Of a stretch of 64,000 bases of DNA, positions 36,926 to 50,700 are shown in pieces. Position 1 is the first letter of the stretch. Every line of letters begins with the position of its first letter. The position numbers were made by a program, and so were the translations under genes. Source of the stretch: Amylostereum areolatum (taxonomy: Eukaryota > Basidiomycota > Agaricomycetes > Russulales > Stereaceae); the NCBI GenBank assembly GCA_012932865.1, contig SAXG01000012.1, positions 868,001 to 932,000 of the forward strand, read 5' to 3'. Below the pieces are notes generated by a model. That model ran no database searches and was not told the origin of the DNA. It saw only the letters and a program-made list of their open reading frames with translations.

Positions 36926-38774
36926 ATGTATCATACCTTCTCCCTTCTGGCGCTGGCCGCGCTGCAAGTATGCGCGATTCCGAATGCGGGGCACGAGCCT
37001 TGGATCGAGAGGCAGCCGTTGGTGCCCCGTCTGGCGCTCGCACCCGAAACAAAACGCTACCCAGAGATACGAGCGACGAACGATACGACCTCGAGCAACG
37101 CGTCGAACTTCCTGTGGCTGCTGCAGGACACCTTCGACGGCTCGAATTTCTTTGAGTGCGTGTCGCGCGCTGGAACCCTTCCCGATGGGTGCTGACTGAC
37201 ATATGACGTTCGTTGGTGCAGCAATTTTGCTTTTTTCACCGGCGACGATCCGACGCAGTGCGTTCGTCCTTACTAGTCTTCTCGACCGATTTGCTTATTC
37301 GTGGAGTATAGCGGGACAGTCCAGTACGTCTGCCTGTCTCTCGGGTCGGTCCCGTGCTCAGTTGTGCTTTAGGTATGTGGACAAGAACACAGCCTTTGCA
37401 AACAATCTCTCGTATGTTTCCGATCGGGGAACGGTCATCATGAAAGGGGACAATACGACGTGGTTACCCACCGGGCAGAATCGCCAGAGGTCCGTGTCTC
37501 GTCGCTCTCGACCAGAACCAATAATGAATCAAATCCGTTCACAGCGTTCGCGTATCCAGTTTTGCGCAGTACACCGGTGGTCTCTTTATATTGGATTCGA
37601 ACAAAGCTCCGTGGGGTTGTGGTGCGTATCTCATCGTCGTGATGTCTTCTCCACTTTTGACATGGTAGTAGGGGTATGGCCAGCGTTCTGGACGCTCGGT
37701 GCCGACGGCACATGGCCCCAGGTATGTTCTGCGTACACCACTTGTCGCATTTCTGACCGTCCTTTCCCCTAGTCGGGCGAAATAGATGTCTTGGAAGGTG
37801 TCCACGATAACGAACACAATCAAGTGACATGGCATACCCGAGCAAGTACGTCGATCCTCGGTTCCCATTGGACTATTGCTGACGAGAGTTCCACGTTTAG
37901 ATTGTAGCTTAACCGCGACCGCGCCTTTCACCGGAAGCGTAGTGGTACGCGCCCGTTTCACTTTTGTCATGATGCACTATCCTGACCCTCGGGCGTCAGC
38001 AATCTAACGGAGTGAACTATACGGACTGTGAGGGCGGAACAGCCGCGAACAAGCCTGGGTGTGGGATCATCGAATGGAGTAGGGCAACATACGGCCCGAC
38101 GTTCGACGCGCAAGGGGGTGGCGTCTTTGCCATGAAGTGGGATCAGGATGGCATTGCGGTTTGTGAGTGAAGGACTCGGCCACGGCTTATCAACTGGCGA
38201 CCTCATCGTGCGGTCACAGGGTCCTTCTACCGCGTCGCGGTTCCACAGGACATCAAGGATGGCACTCCGGACCCAAGTGGTTGGGGTAGTCCGTCTGCCG
38301 CCCTCAGTCCCCAAGGGTGCGACATTGGAAGTTATTTTTATAACCATTCGATCATATTCGGTAAGCGGGTTGTGCTCGTCGTTATCGCTCCTTGTCTGAC
38401 GTGAGCCATAGACATCACATTTTGCGGTATGAATCTTGGTGTGCAGTGTGCGCTCCCTGCCGATCTGACCGTTTGCCGACTTGTGTAGGTGACTGGGCGG
38501 GCAACTCGTACGCTACGTCAGGCTGTCCAGGAACTTGCCCTGACCGACTTGTGGACCCGAGCAACTTTGATGTGAGTGTGCATATGGAGCAACGGTGAAG
38601 ACGTGGCTGAACGTGATGCCTTAGAACGCGACGTGGGACATCAACTGGCTGAGGGTGTACCGGAGACAGACGATTCCTGGAGTGGTGTCAGAGGGTCGGC
38701 CGCGGAGCATGGTGAGCGTGGGTGCTGTGATCCTGACAGGGTTATGCGTTACGGTAGGGATGATGGTGTTGTAG
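36926..38774 (+). CDS. GH16 endo-beta-1,3(4)-glucanase, membrane- or GPI-anchored
   Basis: Starts with a signal peptide (MYHTFSLLALAALQVCAIPNAG). The GH16 fold opens with WLLQDTFDGSNFF and continues across short exons to DDPTHGTVQYVD; one of these is a 12-nt microexon (37312-37323). The core has GVWPAFWTLGADGTWPQ and the catalytic GEIDVLEGVHDN (nucleophile and acid/base Glu in E-I-D-x-x-E). Later conserved parts are NHSIIFDITFCGDWAGN and YATSGCPGTC. A hydrophobic end (VSVGAVILTGLCVTVGMMVL) suggests a membrane or GPI anchor. It resembles Agaricomycete laminarinase-like enzymes that cut cell-wall glucans. The cysteine-rich C-terminus and absence of a carbohydrate-binding module fit that group. 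Confidence 0.88.
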
Positions 38775-38992
38775 ATTAGAATATACTAGCAGGACATTGG
38801 GACCTCGGAGAATGGACATGGGCCGGGCGGGGACAGGGCCGGAGCGCGTGATTGTTCGAGGAGTGTGACAGCGACAGCGAGCAGGGGGTCACGCCGAATT
38901 TAATGTGGAGAGTTCCGGTCCTCCGGAGTTGAAAACCAGGCTCGACTTCTCCCTCTCGTCTCGTCCCGTCCCGGTCGCTTTCTTCGTCTGCC

Positions 38993-40230
38993 ATGCTCGC
39001 CGATTTTATTCTTCAACATGCTCCAAACCCTCAGCTTCCGTACTACCTCACTCATTATGTGCGCGGTGCTTCCCCCTTGTCCACTCGTCCCGTCGTCGTC
39101 GGCGTTCTCGTCGGCTACCTCGCTGTCATCTTCGGCATTCGCGAACTCATGAAGTCCCACTCCCCGAGGAAGCTCACCCTTCTCTTCCAAATTCACAACG
39201 TCATCCTTGAGCTCGGGAAGTGCTCTTCTTCTTGCTCTTATGCTCGAGGAGATCCTTCCCATCCTGTGGAAGCACGGTCCATTTTATACTCTCTGCGGTG
39301 CCAGCGCTTGGACCGAGGTTCGTCACGTCACACCCTTCGTGCCAACGCGGTCTGACCTCCCTCATAGCGGATGGAGTTGTACTACATGATCAACTACTAC
39401 ATTAAGTATCTCGAGCTCCTCGACACCGTCTTCCTCGCCCTGAAGAAAAAGCCCCTTGGTGCGTCTCCCCGTTTCCGTTCGCCGTTTTTTGTCCTCACGC
39501 CCGTGATGCAGCTTTCCTTCACGTGTTCCACCACTCTGCCACGGCTTTTTTGTGCTATACTCAACTTAATGGCAAGACGAGCATCGTACGTACTATATAT
39601 ACCAAGCCGCTCCTTTCGCTGACGCGACTCGTTTTAGTCCTGGGTCGTCATCACGCTCAACCTCTCAGTTCATGTCCTGATGTGTAAGTATATCTCCGGG
39701 ATTTCCGAAACCCTGACTAAACTCTAGATAGACTATTATTACTATGCGACCGCTGGTGGTGCCAAGATCTGGGTACGTACTCCCGCTTCGTACTACCGCA
39801 ATTTCGGTGTTAACGTTTCCCCGCAGTGGAAGAAATACTTGACGACCATGCAGATTGTGCAATTCGTTGTCGATCTCTTCGTCGTTTATTTCGGCAGTAA
39901 GTGCTATGAACGAGACTCGTGTTCGCCATTGTAAATCTAAATCCCTTCCGTAGCATATTCGTACTTCGTTGCGACTTATTGGCCCCACTTGCCCCACTTT
40001 GGTACTTGCGCTGGAACGGAGTCGGCGGCCCTCTTCGGATGCGGCTTGCTCACCAGCTACCTCTTCCTGTTCATCAACTTTTACATCCAGACGTACAAGA
40101 AGCCTGTCAGGGGCAAAAAGCCGATCACCAACGGCAATGGCGCCGCTAACGGCAACACGTACGGTTCTCTTCCTACGGTCTGTCGACTGGGCTGACCTAG
40201 CGTTGTTTTCACAGACTCAAGACCGAGTGA
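38993..40230 (+). CDS. ELO-family very-long-chain fatty acid elongase
   Basis: Starts [19 protein letters not shown] and ends NTLKTE after a short last exon. Several membrane segments are visible ([68 protein letters not shown]). Conserved ELO motifs are [28 protein letters not shown] (HxxHH catalytic histidines) and [16 protein letters not shown], all intact. The C-terminus is Lys-rich (KKPVRGKKP), fitting ER retrieval. It condenses malonyl-CoA with acyl-CoA in ER fatty acid elongation; substrate chain length cannot be read from sequence. About six introns. Confidence 0.9.
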
Positions 40231-40765
40231 GGGGTCATCTTCGGATGAGCGTGGTAGTCAGGAAAAGCATGTCTCCTTTTGCATTGCATCACCGTTCCAT
40301 ATATACCACTTGACCGGCGACTTTTACTGGTTTTCCTAGACATCCATATGCCCACCCATTCTTTCGTTGTTTCCTTAACCGGGTTGTAGCTCATGGGCAT
40401 ACTGGCATACATTACGATCCTGCAGACACCTGGGCTGGCTGTCTACTTGTACTGCTGTAATAACAGAAACGGGCACCATGAATATGTCTGGGACAACGTA
40501 CTGAGATGATGGATGAAGCTTGAAGTCGATAGGGCATCAAATATGATGAAGGCTGGAAAGACCTCCGAGTTGATTCCATGAACACACTTCCCAACTCGAA
40601 AGATGTGTTTACGTGACTGACATGTCCCCTCCTTTCTCTTGACCACCACGACCGACCTCAACGCTACCACTGTCGACGTTCACACTAATCTCCGACCAAC
40701 CTTTAATCTGAGACACACTAACGCTGTCCAAGAGGTCGGGTTGTTCACTCCGTCACTCGCTCGCC
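40231..40765. other. Intergenic region
   Basis: 535 bp between the elongase and RasGAP genes. No recognised gene or repeat. It probably holds the RasGAP promoter; an earlier small RasGAP exon here cannot be excluded. Confidence 0.45.
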
Positions 40766-43700
40766 ATGAGGGACGTCGAAATCCTATTATCGGTCGATGT
40801 GTACGTGTCAAATAAGGCGGCGACAGCATTGAAGAAGGTGCGCTATAGAGTCTATCGTATGGTACCCTGCTAACAGAAGCTGCAGCCTGCGCCCCCTCGC
40901 AAGAAGGCGGAAAAGCGCGACTCGCGGGCGCTATCTATTATGACGGATGAGAACCAGAAGAAAGTTAAAGGTACACTTCCTTCCGATCCAATATGCCTTG
41001 CGTCTAACTGTCGGCCAGAGAAGACCAGTTGGCTTAGTATTTCGCGTGCGACGACCGCCGGCTGACCATTGGAGAAAGGCGACATGCCGGTTAGCGGAGG
41101 AGGTGGAAGGGTGCATATTTAACGTGTACATCGAGGTGCGTACTTCGCGGCCATGTTTGTTCGTCACTGATCGGGTTGCAGGGGACTATATTGTTCCAAA
41201 GTATATATGTTCATTTGTTGAACCACACGGATATCCGTCAAGCAGACCGGTCTCTGTTCCTGCGCGACAACTGCCTGGGGATCCACTGCTCATCGTCAGT
41301 CCTACCCGGTTTCCTATAAACCATCTCTTTGATACGCGGCGTTAAACAGACAGCAACGTTGGTCCGCGACTTTGACGACAGAACCGGTTTATCTCGCGTT
41401 TTCCTCCCTCGATGCCCGCAACATCACAATGGCCCTCCTCCGATCCTATGCAGTGCCGGAGGTATACGGACCCTCGAACACTACCGAGGGGGGGATGTAC
41501 CGCATGTGGAGACAGGTCGAAGTTGGCTGTATACAAGGACGCGGATTCGGCTCGCCGCGCACGTCGTCAGAGAGTTCAACGGTCACGGGTGTCTCGCTAG
41601 ACGAACCGGACAACTATGAGGGCGATGCTGTCGACCTTGACCTGTTCTGCGAAATCTACTACAACAACACGCTCTCGGGACGCACGGTGGTCAAGAAGAG
41701 CGTCGGTTCACCAGACTGGCACGAACATTTCACGTTTGGCGATCTCCCTCCCTTTGCTCGGCTCACTGTTGTTCTTTGGCGCGAGAAGAAACTCACCAAG
41801 CCTTCCGTGCTGGGTACAGTTTACATCACCCTTGCCAATTTTCGCCGGGGCGAATATGTGGAAGGTTGGTTCCCCGTGCTGTACGGGGCGTCGTCGAGTT
41901 CAAGTATCCAGGTGGGACAAATCCGTCTCAAGATCAAGGTGGACGAGTGAGTCAGGCTTACCTTACAGTGTGTATGATCGCTGACACACCAAACAGAGAA
42001 ATCGTCCTTCCTTCATCAGCATATAACAAGATGCTTAGTGTACGCTTCATGTGGGTCTACATACGTTTCTAACTGATGCGCATTCCAGGCCCTGGACACG
42101 CGTAATTACCTGGACTGGATGAACGAGTTCGAGGTTAAACTGAAGATAAAACACCTGTCGTACCCGCTGGTCGCAATAGCAGTTGCAAGTAACACGCTCC
42201 TTGACCAGGTCTTTGAGCTGGCAGACCGAGAGGTTGATGGGAGCTCACGTTGTATGCCATTCTCTGTTTACGCTCCGATGACTTCAACGTACTAAAGTCA
42301 AGGACATTTAGCGCACAACACCCTTTTTCGTGGAAACACCGCGCTGACCAAAACTGCGGAGTTGCTTATGGGATGCTACGGCAGACCGTTTCTGGAGGCT
42401 AGCGTTGGTTCCACTATACGGAGACTTTGCGCGGATAACGTGGCCATTGAAGTTGACCCAGCCCGAAGTGGCAATCGGCTTAAAGATATTGAACGGAACG
42501 TTGAACTCCTCATCTATTGGTGCCAAGAATTCTGGGATCAGATCTATGCCGTCCGTATGGAGTGCCCCGAGTATGTTCATGACATCGTATACTTGCTTGT
42601 AGATGCTCATGTTCCGTTAGGGAGATGCGACAACTGTTCAAATGCATCCGAGAGCTGGTGGAGAAGCGATATGGGAGACAGGACGCTCAGCTCGACGACG
42701 CCAAGGACCTTCCTTCGCAAAGCGTGTCCGCTTTTTGCTTTCTACGTTTTATCGTACCGGCCATCCTACATCCCCATCTCTTCGGTCTATGTCCAGGTCT
42801 GTCTTCAAATCAAAGCATCCGTCCGAATCCAAGATGAACTGATTGTTCTTAGGCCTTCCCGACCTCCCCGTTCAGCGAAGCTTGACATTGATCGCGAAAG
42901 TAATTCAGAGTCTTGCGAACCTAAACGCGGTAAATTTGATATATGTACCACCCAGCGTCTTTTGCTTACCCAGTTTCTTAGACGACACATAAAGAGGAGT
43001 TCATGCGTGGCGTCAAGTCTTTCCTGGACAAAAACCATCTTGCTATGTCCGACTACATCCTGATCGTATCCAAGACGGACATTCACACGTCAGCTCAGCC
43101 GCCTGATGAGGTAGCTCTGAAGCGTCGCATGCTGAAGGTTTTGCACGAACGCAAGCAAAGCATGCCTATTCTCCAACGAGAAGCCATTCCTCATCTACCT
43201 TACTTCCTGGACATCCCTAGGCAGCTCGGTGTCATTGCCACCACTCTCCTCCGGCACATACGTCATCCTCCATCCCTTTCAGAAACACCGTTAGATAAAC
43301 TTACCCACCATTGCTTCGATATCGAGCAACAGGCCCTCTATCGCGTTAGCAATCTGGCGGCGCTCAACGATTCCATATCAGCAAGCTCCTATACTTCTTC
43401 AATCCACTCGCACACCCGTACCGATGTAATCCGTCCGTCTATATCGGACATCTCGACACCATCTTCCTCGTCGCGCCCACGGAACAGATTAGCAAATCGA
43501 CCACAGACAGCCCCGAACCTCCCCGAACCCTCCCGCTCCAAGGAAACACTCTCGGAGACCTCATCCCAATCCCGCAGCAACCACGCCCGCGGCTTTTCCA
43601 ATCCCCATGATTCATCCACGTCGCTAACCTACACTTCTTTGGGACAAGCGTCCCATGAGGGAGGAAGCTGGCCTCATCGCAAACATATTCCTACTAGTTC

Positions 43701-43869
43701 ACATGTACGCTCCGCCTCTACGGATTCAGTTACTGCTCGTAATCCGTCATCGACCTGTGGCTCACAGCATGGGTCATCACCAGCCTCTCCTGTGGATGCT
43801 CAACTTGCTGGAGCGGATGAAATGGGGAAGAAACGAGGGTTTTTGCGTACCATACTAGTCCGGAAGTGA
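40766..43869 (+). CDS. C2-domain Ras GTPase-activating protein
   Basis: N-terminal exons (MRDVEILLSVDVYVSNKAATALKK, then PAPPRKKAEKRD...) and a PH-like segment (GTILFQSIYVHLL...RSLFLRDNCLGIH) precede a C2 domain (DLFCEIYYNNTLSGRTVVKK...WHEHFTFGDLPPFARLTVVLW). The RasGAP domain follows: LFRGNTALTKTAELLM has the arginine finger, and FCFLRFIVPAILHPHLFG is the FLR signature. Later exons (EEFMRGVKSFLDKNH) complete the helical core. A Ser/Thr-rich tail ends GKKRGFLRTILVRK. PH-C2-RasGAP order resembles fungal Bud2/SynGAP-type regulators that turn off Ras/Rap-like GTPases in polarity. The exact start could be further upstream. The stop lies 124 bp from the convergent AP-2 gene. Confidence 0.85.
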
Positions 43870-43993
43870 TGCTGCGCTTAGTTTTATCGACATGGGTATA
43901 ACAGTGTATCATAGATCTGCGGGGACTACAGTGTATAATATTACGAAGGAGTACTGCAGGCGAGGCCCAACCAAATGCGAAAAATATCGTCCG

Positions 43994-46900
43994 TCATGAT
44001 GCAGCGTCCGTTGAAAGAGGCTTCTGAACCAATCGTTGTACCTCCCACGCGACATCCTCGGACGTGCTTCGTACAGTGATACGGCAGAGCTAAAACAAGC
44101 AAATAAGCAAGTAGCTCGCCGTAAGAAACAGATGAACACTTGCCTTTGCTTCTTTGTTGGGTTCCAAGCGCATTAGACAGCCAACTTTGCCGTCCACAGA
44201 CGTATGAAGGACACCTGCAGCCACGATGTTACTGGGATTGGGATCCACGTTGGGGAGGACCGTCAAATGATGGCCCGAGACCACGGATCGGTTTTTCTCA
44301 TGGTCGACATCGTTATTCGGGGTGAGAGGGATGGTGAAGACGCTCTGGGCTTCACGAGGTGGACCACCAATGATTTTCCAGCGTTCGAAGAACTCCGCCT
44401 GGCCAAGGCTAACGTGCTCGAAGAATTTGGTAAGAACGATCGGCAGCTTCAGCGCGATAGTCTGAAGAGCCCCGGCAAGGAAGGATATGGTAAGGACAGG
44501 AGGGGTCTTGAAAGGTTTTTTGCATTCAACATGAAGGATCTGCTGAGACTGGGTCCTGGAGGCGATCATTGTCGGTGGCATCTTCGCAAATGATACCGAG
44601 AGAGCCTCCGGGTCATCCACGTCGATCTTTGTCGTAAATGAGGTAAAAGGCGCAGATATCTTGTTGCCCATATAAATGGCAAGCTGACCTATGTGACCTT
44701 GATAGCGCGACTTGATCCCAACCTGGATTTGAACGTCCTCATAGAGAACACCCTCGTTGGAGTAGACAAGTTTTTCGAACCATCTATCGACGTTGGGACC
44801 CACAGCGACATGTTGAGCGATGGCTGGCTTCGATGAGATGGGTGGTGCTGCTGTTGCCCCATTGGATGGACTGATGCCTCCGGACAAGTCCAGCCCCTCG
44901 AGAGTATTCAAAATATTATCCCCAGTGCTGGACCCATTGACACGTTCCCCGGTTGTCCGTTGTTGAATTTTAGCAGCTTCACGGTCCTGGTTGGCTTCCT
45001 TCCCTCCATGAACCCAAGTTCTCTTGTCCTCTGAAGCCCCGTGCTTCTTGTTGAGGCGGTTCACAAGAGCACTTTCACGGGCGGGAAAGGGGGGGATCTC
45101 TTCGCAGACATGTTGCAAAAGTTCGTCTTCATCGGGCCGAGAAGCAAGAGCGTAGAACTCGCACGCTCGTTGTTGGAGCTCAGAGTCGAGGACATGGCGG
45201 TAACGCTCGAATATGTTGATAAGTTGTGGTTTGATCTCGGGGAAGACGTTTACCCATTTGATGTAGGTAGAGAGCAGGAGGGCACGGGTGGGGGCGGCAC
45301 AAAACTGGGACTTGGAATGAAGGGCGTGCAGTTGCTCAATGGGACTGTGACCTTCCTCGTTCGCGATGAGATGGCCATATTCTCCGAGGATGTAACCTAA
45401 CCAGTTATTGAGATAATGTAACGTAGCAATTCGACAGTTACTCACCACCCACTTTGACCAAACTTTCATGAGCCACTGGCGTCTTCAACCGCGCGAACAC
45501 GACTCTGGCCGCATAGGCTTGAAGGTCCTCCGTGTTGGTGACGATTTGCACCACGCGATACCAAACCTCGTCGCCGACATGGTCCCCAGCAGCGCTAATG
45601 AGCTCGAGAATCGTGTCGACGTACCAGCGGTACGAGCTGGCGTATTTTTCGGTGAGTATGGCGATTTTGAGGACCATTTCCTCGCGAAGAGAGTAATCGG
45701 CGACCTTAAGGTAACGCAACAGCTCGCCCACGATGAGCTCCGAGTTGTCCACATCACACATGCTGTACATCAGGTCAAGAGCTCGACGTCTGACTGAGAT
45801 GTCGCGGTCCCGGAGAGAGCTGATCACCGTGTCCTGATGTCGCTTGATGGCATCTAGCGACTCAACTTTGGCAGCGAGATGTGCCAGTGTATCCAGACCA
45901 AGGTAACGGACATTAGTTTCCTTGGATGAGATGAACCGCGCCAAAAGCACGGCTGCAGTGCTGACCAAGGGAGAATTTGTGTCCAGATGTATAGCGAGAC
46001 CGATCGCTTCAAACAGGACCGCGCGCTGCGCGTTGTTGTGTTGCATGTTGCGCGACTGCTCTGCGCTGTTGTTCATAATGGTCTCCAGAGTTTCGTGAAG
46101 GGTAGACCTGATGGCGGCATCCTCTGGCAAACAGTGAACACGAGGTTGACCTGACCGGGTGGAGTACCTTACCAGATGGTTCATAGTACTGAAGTAACCT
46201 GAGCAATTTGACTTGCAGCCATGGGGAGGGGACCTTGTAGTACGAGTACGTCGCTGCGTATTCTTGTTGCACAACAAGCTATAGAATCCTTTCAGTGATG
46301 TTCAACAGCTGGGGGAAAGACCGAGCTTACTCGATGTAGACGGTCAACAGCCTTCTGGTAACAGACGGCGTATGGTTCCAGATGATCTTGGGCGAGAGCC
46401 ATGACGAGGGTGGTGACACACAGAACAACACCCTATTCCTCGTGAGCTTATAAGTGACGTATGCGGTCCAGGGAGAACTGACCAAATCTCGATCATCCAT
46501 TATGGACACGATTCGGAGTGCCCATTCTGCTGCAGGTATTACGTCTGGATGTTTGCGATACAATCGAAGAAGTGTCAAGGCTGCTTTCTTCTTCACCATG
46601 CTCTGTGATGTCCTACGATAATGTAAGAATTGCATTTGTGGAAAATGGGGAGACTTACGGTGATATGAGCAATCTGTGGACATCCTCGCAGAGTGCCTCA
46701 GCCATCTCCGTTCCACCAACGTTGGCAATTGCATGAAGAGCGAGACAGTTGTTGACCTCATTATTTTCGTCAAGATCCTTGCGTATCGAATTCACAACGA
46801 GACGTAGGAAGTCGGAGTTCTCGTGCATCAGCAGCGTCACGGCAAGATAACCCTGGTTCACACTTGATTAACGTTGCGAAGGCAATCTTTGAGAGCTGCT

Positions 46901-47334
46901 CACAATCTGCTTCTCGCTGTACTTGTGGCTCGAGATCAAGTTTACGGCCTCCATATGGCCAACATCGACTTTATAGCCGAGGATATATGTATACAGGACC
47001 TTTGCGACATACCTGCAAGGTTTCCCTGGTAAGACGTGTTTCCACTTCGATTGACAACAAGCACTCACTTCTTCTTCTGGTATCCGTCTAGGTTACCATC
47101 TACCAGTGGGAGTGTACGGATCAGGACCATGGTACGCCCGTGCACGTCGTCATTACGCACCCTTGAACTTCTTTCGAATATTGGCCATCTCCTTGTTTAT
47201 ACGTTTCTCTTCCAAATCGCGAACCCTCGCCCCACGGATATCCGCAATGAACTATGGTAGGAATCATCAAGCAGTATGTAAAGTGACCAAAGTGAACCAC
47301 GCACCTGGGTCAAACCCCGCATGTTTGTCGCCAT
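43994..47334 (-). CDS. APL3: AP-2 complex alpha-adaptin
   Basis: Large subunit of the AP-2 clathrin adaptor. Exon 1 encodes MATNMRGLTQ, joined to FIADIRGARVRDLEEKRINKEMANIRKKFK, the alpha-adaptin N-terminus that carries PIP2-binding lysines. The trunk repeats follow (NVRYLGLDTLAHLAA, RDRDISVRRRALDLMYSMCD, VWYRVVQIVTN). A Gln/Asn-rich hinge leads to the appendage (WFEKLVYSNEGVLYEDVQIQVG... FERWKIIGGPPREAQSVF). The last intron has a GC donor (AAG/GCAAGT); splicing gives LCRITVRSTSEDVAWEV to a stop at 43994. It binds cargo and clathrin in endocytosis. APL3 follows yeast naming. It is encoded opposite RasGAP, tail to tail. Confidence 0.92.
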
Positions 47335-47745
47335 ATCTGGAACGTTCTGGCTGGTTGACGGAAAGTATACTGAAGCTCAGGGCCCTGGAAGGTGGCCTTG
47401 GTATCGCGCCACTCGATGCAGGAAGCGACTTGATGGCGCGTGGTGGGAAGTAGAGTATTGCACACGCAGTGCAGCCAGCTGCCTGAACAGTCGTCCGGAA
47501 TGACGCGCATTCACGGTGGTCATATCGGTCACGTGAACAAGTCGATATGCCCCTTTACTGAGTGTAATACTGGATGCGGAAAATTGTTATAACGATTCTA
47601 TTGTATGTACGTGCAGAGCGAGCATAGGGGGTATGCGCAGAAATAACGTAGAAAGGAGGGTGAAATTGCAGAAAGGGAATCGGTTCTTCGTTGTCATGAA
47701 CGGTGACCTGAAACCGTAAGACGCTTGTAAGACGTGCACTAAGCA
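47335..47745. other. Intergenic region
   Basis: 411 bp between the AP-2 alpha start and the helicase stop, both on the minus strand. It holds the AP-2 promoter and helicase 3' flank; no gene recognised. Confidence 0.5.
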
Positions 47746-50700
47746 TTACCTGAGTGGTCGTGACAAACGGCTCGGAGTGCCTGGGCGTGAGTTGTATGCC
47801 GAACGAGAACCGTACGGGGTGGACTGTCCCGACCGTGACCCGACAGGAGGTAATCTGATTCCAGATAATGCAGGTGAAGCCATCGGTGTCCCAGGACGAG
47901 AGTTGGCCCTCGATTGAGTGGCGATGCGCTCTTCTGCGTAGCGATTCAAGATGCGCACGATATCCCTCGTCAGGTAATCCAGATCCTTGATTTCCCGTTC
48001 TGACAAGGAGTAATCCTTCTGTTTCCCGTCGTCTTCATCGCCGTCTTCTTCCTCTTCCCGCGGAGCAACTGGGGCGAATGAACGATGTCGACGTCTCCGC
48101 ATAAGAAGGCCTTCGAAGACACGCGACATACAGCCTTCCATCATGGTTTTCAGGCGTTGAAGATCGTCAAGGGCGTAGACGTTGCCGACGATGGGTAGCC
48201 AGTCGTCGCATTCAAGCCCCCGTTCAGTCACCGAGGTGCGATATGCACCAAAGAGAACATAGGTCATAGGGTCGAGGCGGGTGGTGGATATAAGGGATAC
48301 GGGGGCATTGTTGCTTGATGATCCTGCCGCCGATATATTTTGACGCTTCTCGGCGAAAGCGATAATTTGCTTGTCCACCACAGCACCGTCTCTAGTTTCA
48401 CCGGAAAAGTCGCGCCTGCGATGATTGACGCTGGACGGGTGGATGAACACCGTCTACCGGAAGGTTTAGTCAATGCGGACAAAACGTTAAGATGAAGACT
48501 ACTGACCTTATCACGTTGTGTGCGGTAGGCTTTGTCAGATGTTTTGATCGCAAAGTTGGGCTGCGATGCTGAGGCGATGAGAGCCGCAAGTAGAGGAAGG
48601 GAATCGCCGTTGACATTGAGCTCGGGAGGGATTACTAGGTCTTTCCCTCGACTGTAGACTTCCGCGCGACCCCCTGCGGATACATCTAGAACTCCGGCCT
48701 GATGCAAAGATGCCAGGAGATGTTGTTTGATCTTCTCTATCATGAGGAGAGTGGGTTTGGACAGGAAGTTGTCTGAACAGAAACGGTTTGCGGGATAATA
48801 GTCTCCTCTCTTCTGCATATCCCACCAGGCATTGTACGCCTGGAGGACAGCAAGGACGTCCGACCTGAACTCTCGAGAAGTCCAACTGTCCTTCACTGAC
48901 GCTGCCTCCACCTTGAGGTGCATTGGCGAAAGGAAAGGATCACGGTTGGTCAAAATGGCTGCCAATGTTACCGCCTGGTCCAAACAGCGGAAAAAGCTGC
49001 CAAACAACACCATTCTCCCCACCTGCACTTCAACCGGAAGCTGAAGGAGAACGCGGCCAAGGGGCGTGAGGTTCTGGTCACGATCGATGGCGCCCACCAT
49101 TTGAAGATCAGACATAGCGGCGGCAATGCGGTCAGAGGCCGGGGGCTCGATGGTAGCAGCAAGAACATCCTCGACGGCCATACCAGGGAAATCCAGGGCC
49201 TTGACATGCATGACGACATTGGTAAGATCGACCCGCTTCATTTCCACTGTTTGATGTGGATGAAGTTGAGCTACCCGTTTCTTCCCTATAATTCCATAAT
49301 ATTCTCCTGACCGGTGGCGTCCCGCTCGACCCGCTCGTTGGTTTAGATTCGACGACCCAACCCAGGCTGAGACAAGAGCCGACATGTGGCGATCTGGGTC
49401 ATAGCGCTGCTCTTTGATCTTGCCCGTGTCCACGACATACACAACATCTGGAATGGTAACGGAAGTCTCGGCAATGTTGGTCGAAAGAATAATGCGGCGA
49501 ACGCCCTTGGGCGGGGGCTCAAAAATGACTTGTTGTTCGGCCACGGGAATGGACGAATGGAGAAGATGAATGGTGTATTGATTGGTGTCGGTGAGCGGTA
49601 AACCCAGTCGACCGTCCCCAAGAAAACGGTTGACAGCTTGAATCTCGTCCCAGCCAGGTAGGAAGACAAGAACATGTCCGTCATCAGATTTCTTGAGTAC
49701 GTGTGCGATCACGAGAGCCACCAAAAGATACGGAAGGTCAAGGTCATCATTCCTACGGCTCTCCTCGGGCTGGGGAGGTCCGACCGGTGCACGACCGGAT
49801 AGAATCGCGGACGCACTGGAGCCAAGTTCTTGCTGACTGTACTTTATCACAGTATCATCAGCAAAAACCCAGCTGTTGCGGCGGTCAGATACAAGCTCGG
49901 GAAGGAAGTCATCTAGGTAATGCTTCTCCACGGGGAAAGAACGGCCAGGAACTTCGACGACGTTGGCGGGTCTGCCAAGATCGTCCGGGAAATATTGTTG
50001 GAACAGTGTGGGGTCGATTGTAGCGCTCATAAGGATGACTTTGATTGGCTTCCCCTTCGCCTTGCGGTCTGCGAGAAGTCGCTTGAGTACCACGAGAAGA
50101 AGGTCTGTATCAACGTCCCGTTCGTGGACCTCGTCCACAATGACATGCGTGACGTCCTCCATGTTCATTCCTCGGGATATGATGTTCTCCTGCAATGCGG
50201 ATTGCATGCGCCTGAGGAATATACCCGTGGTACAGAACGTGATAGAACCATGTTCCTCGGGCAATTTGGATTCGAACCGAACTTGATATCCAACCGACGA
50301 TCTGGGACCTGCGACTTCGCCCCGCTCCCGAGCGACGCGTTCCGCTACGCTGATGGCCGCTATGCGACGAGGCTGAGTACAGACAATGTTGCACTTGGCA
50401 CCCTCGCCTCGTTCAATGTAGTCATCGAGGATGATCTGCGGGATTTGTGTAGTTTTGCCTGAGCCGGTGGCAGCCATGCATATAGTCACCTCGTTGTCAC
50501 GGACACGGTGAAGCACATCCTCAGCACGCGTGAAGACAGGAAGTGTGCTACGCGTTTCCCGCATCTTGTCCATTTGGGGGTTGGATAGGTATGCCTTCCT
50601 TTGCTCGAGTAAGCGCTCCGACTTGGATGCGATGAAATCAACAGGTATAGGTCTTCGATAAACCGCTGACGTCGACGTCGACTTCGAGACGGGGTCGGAG

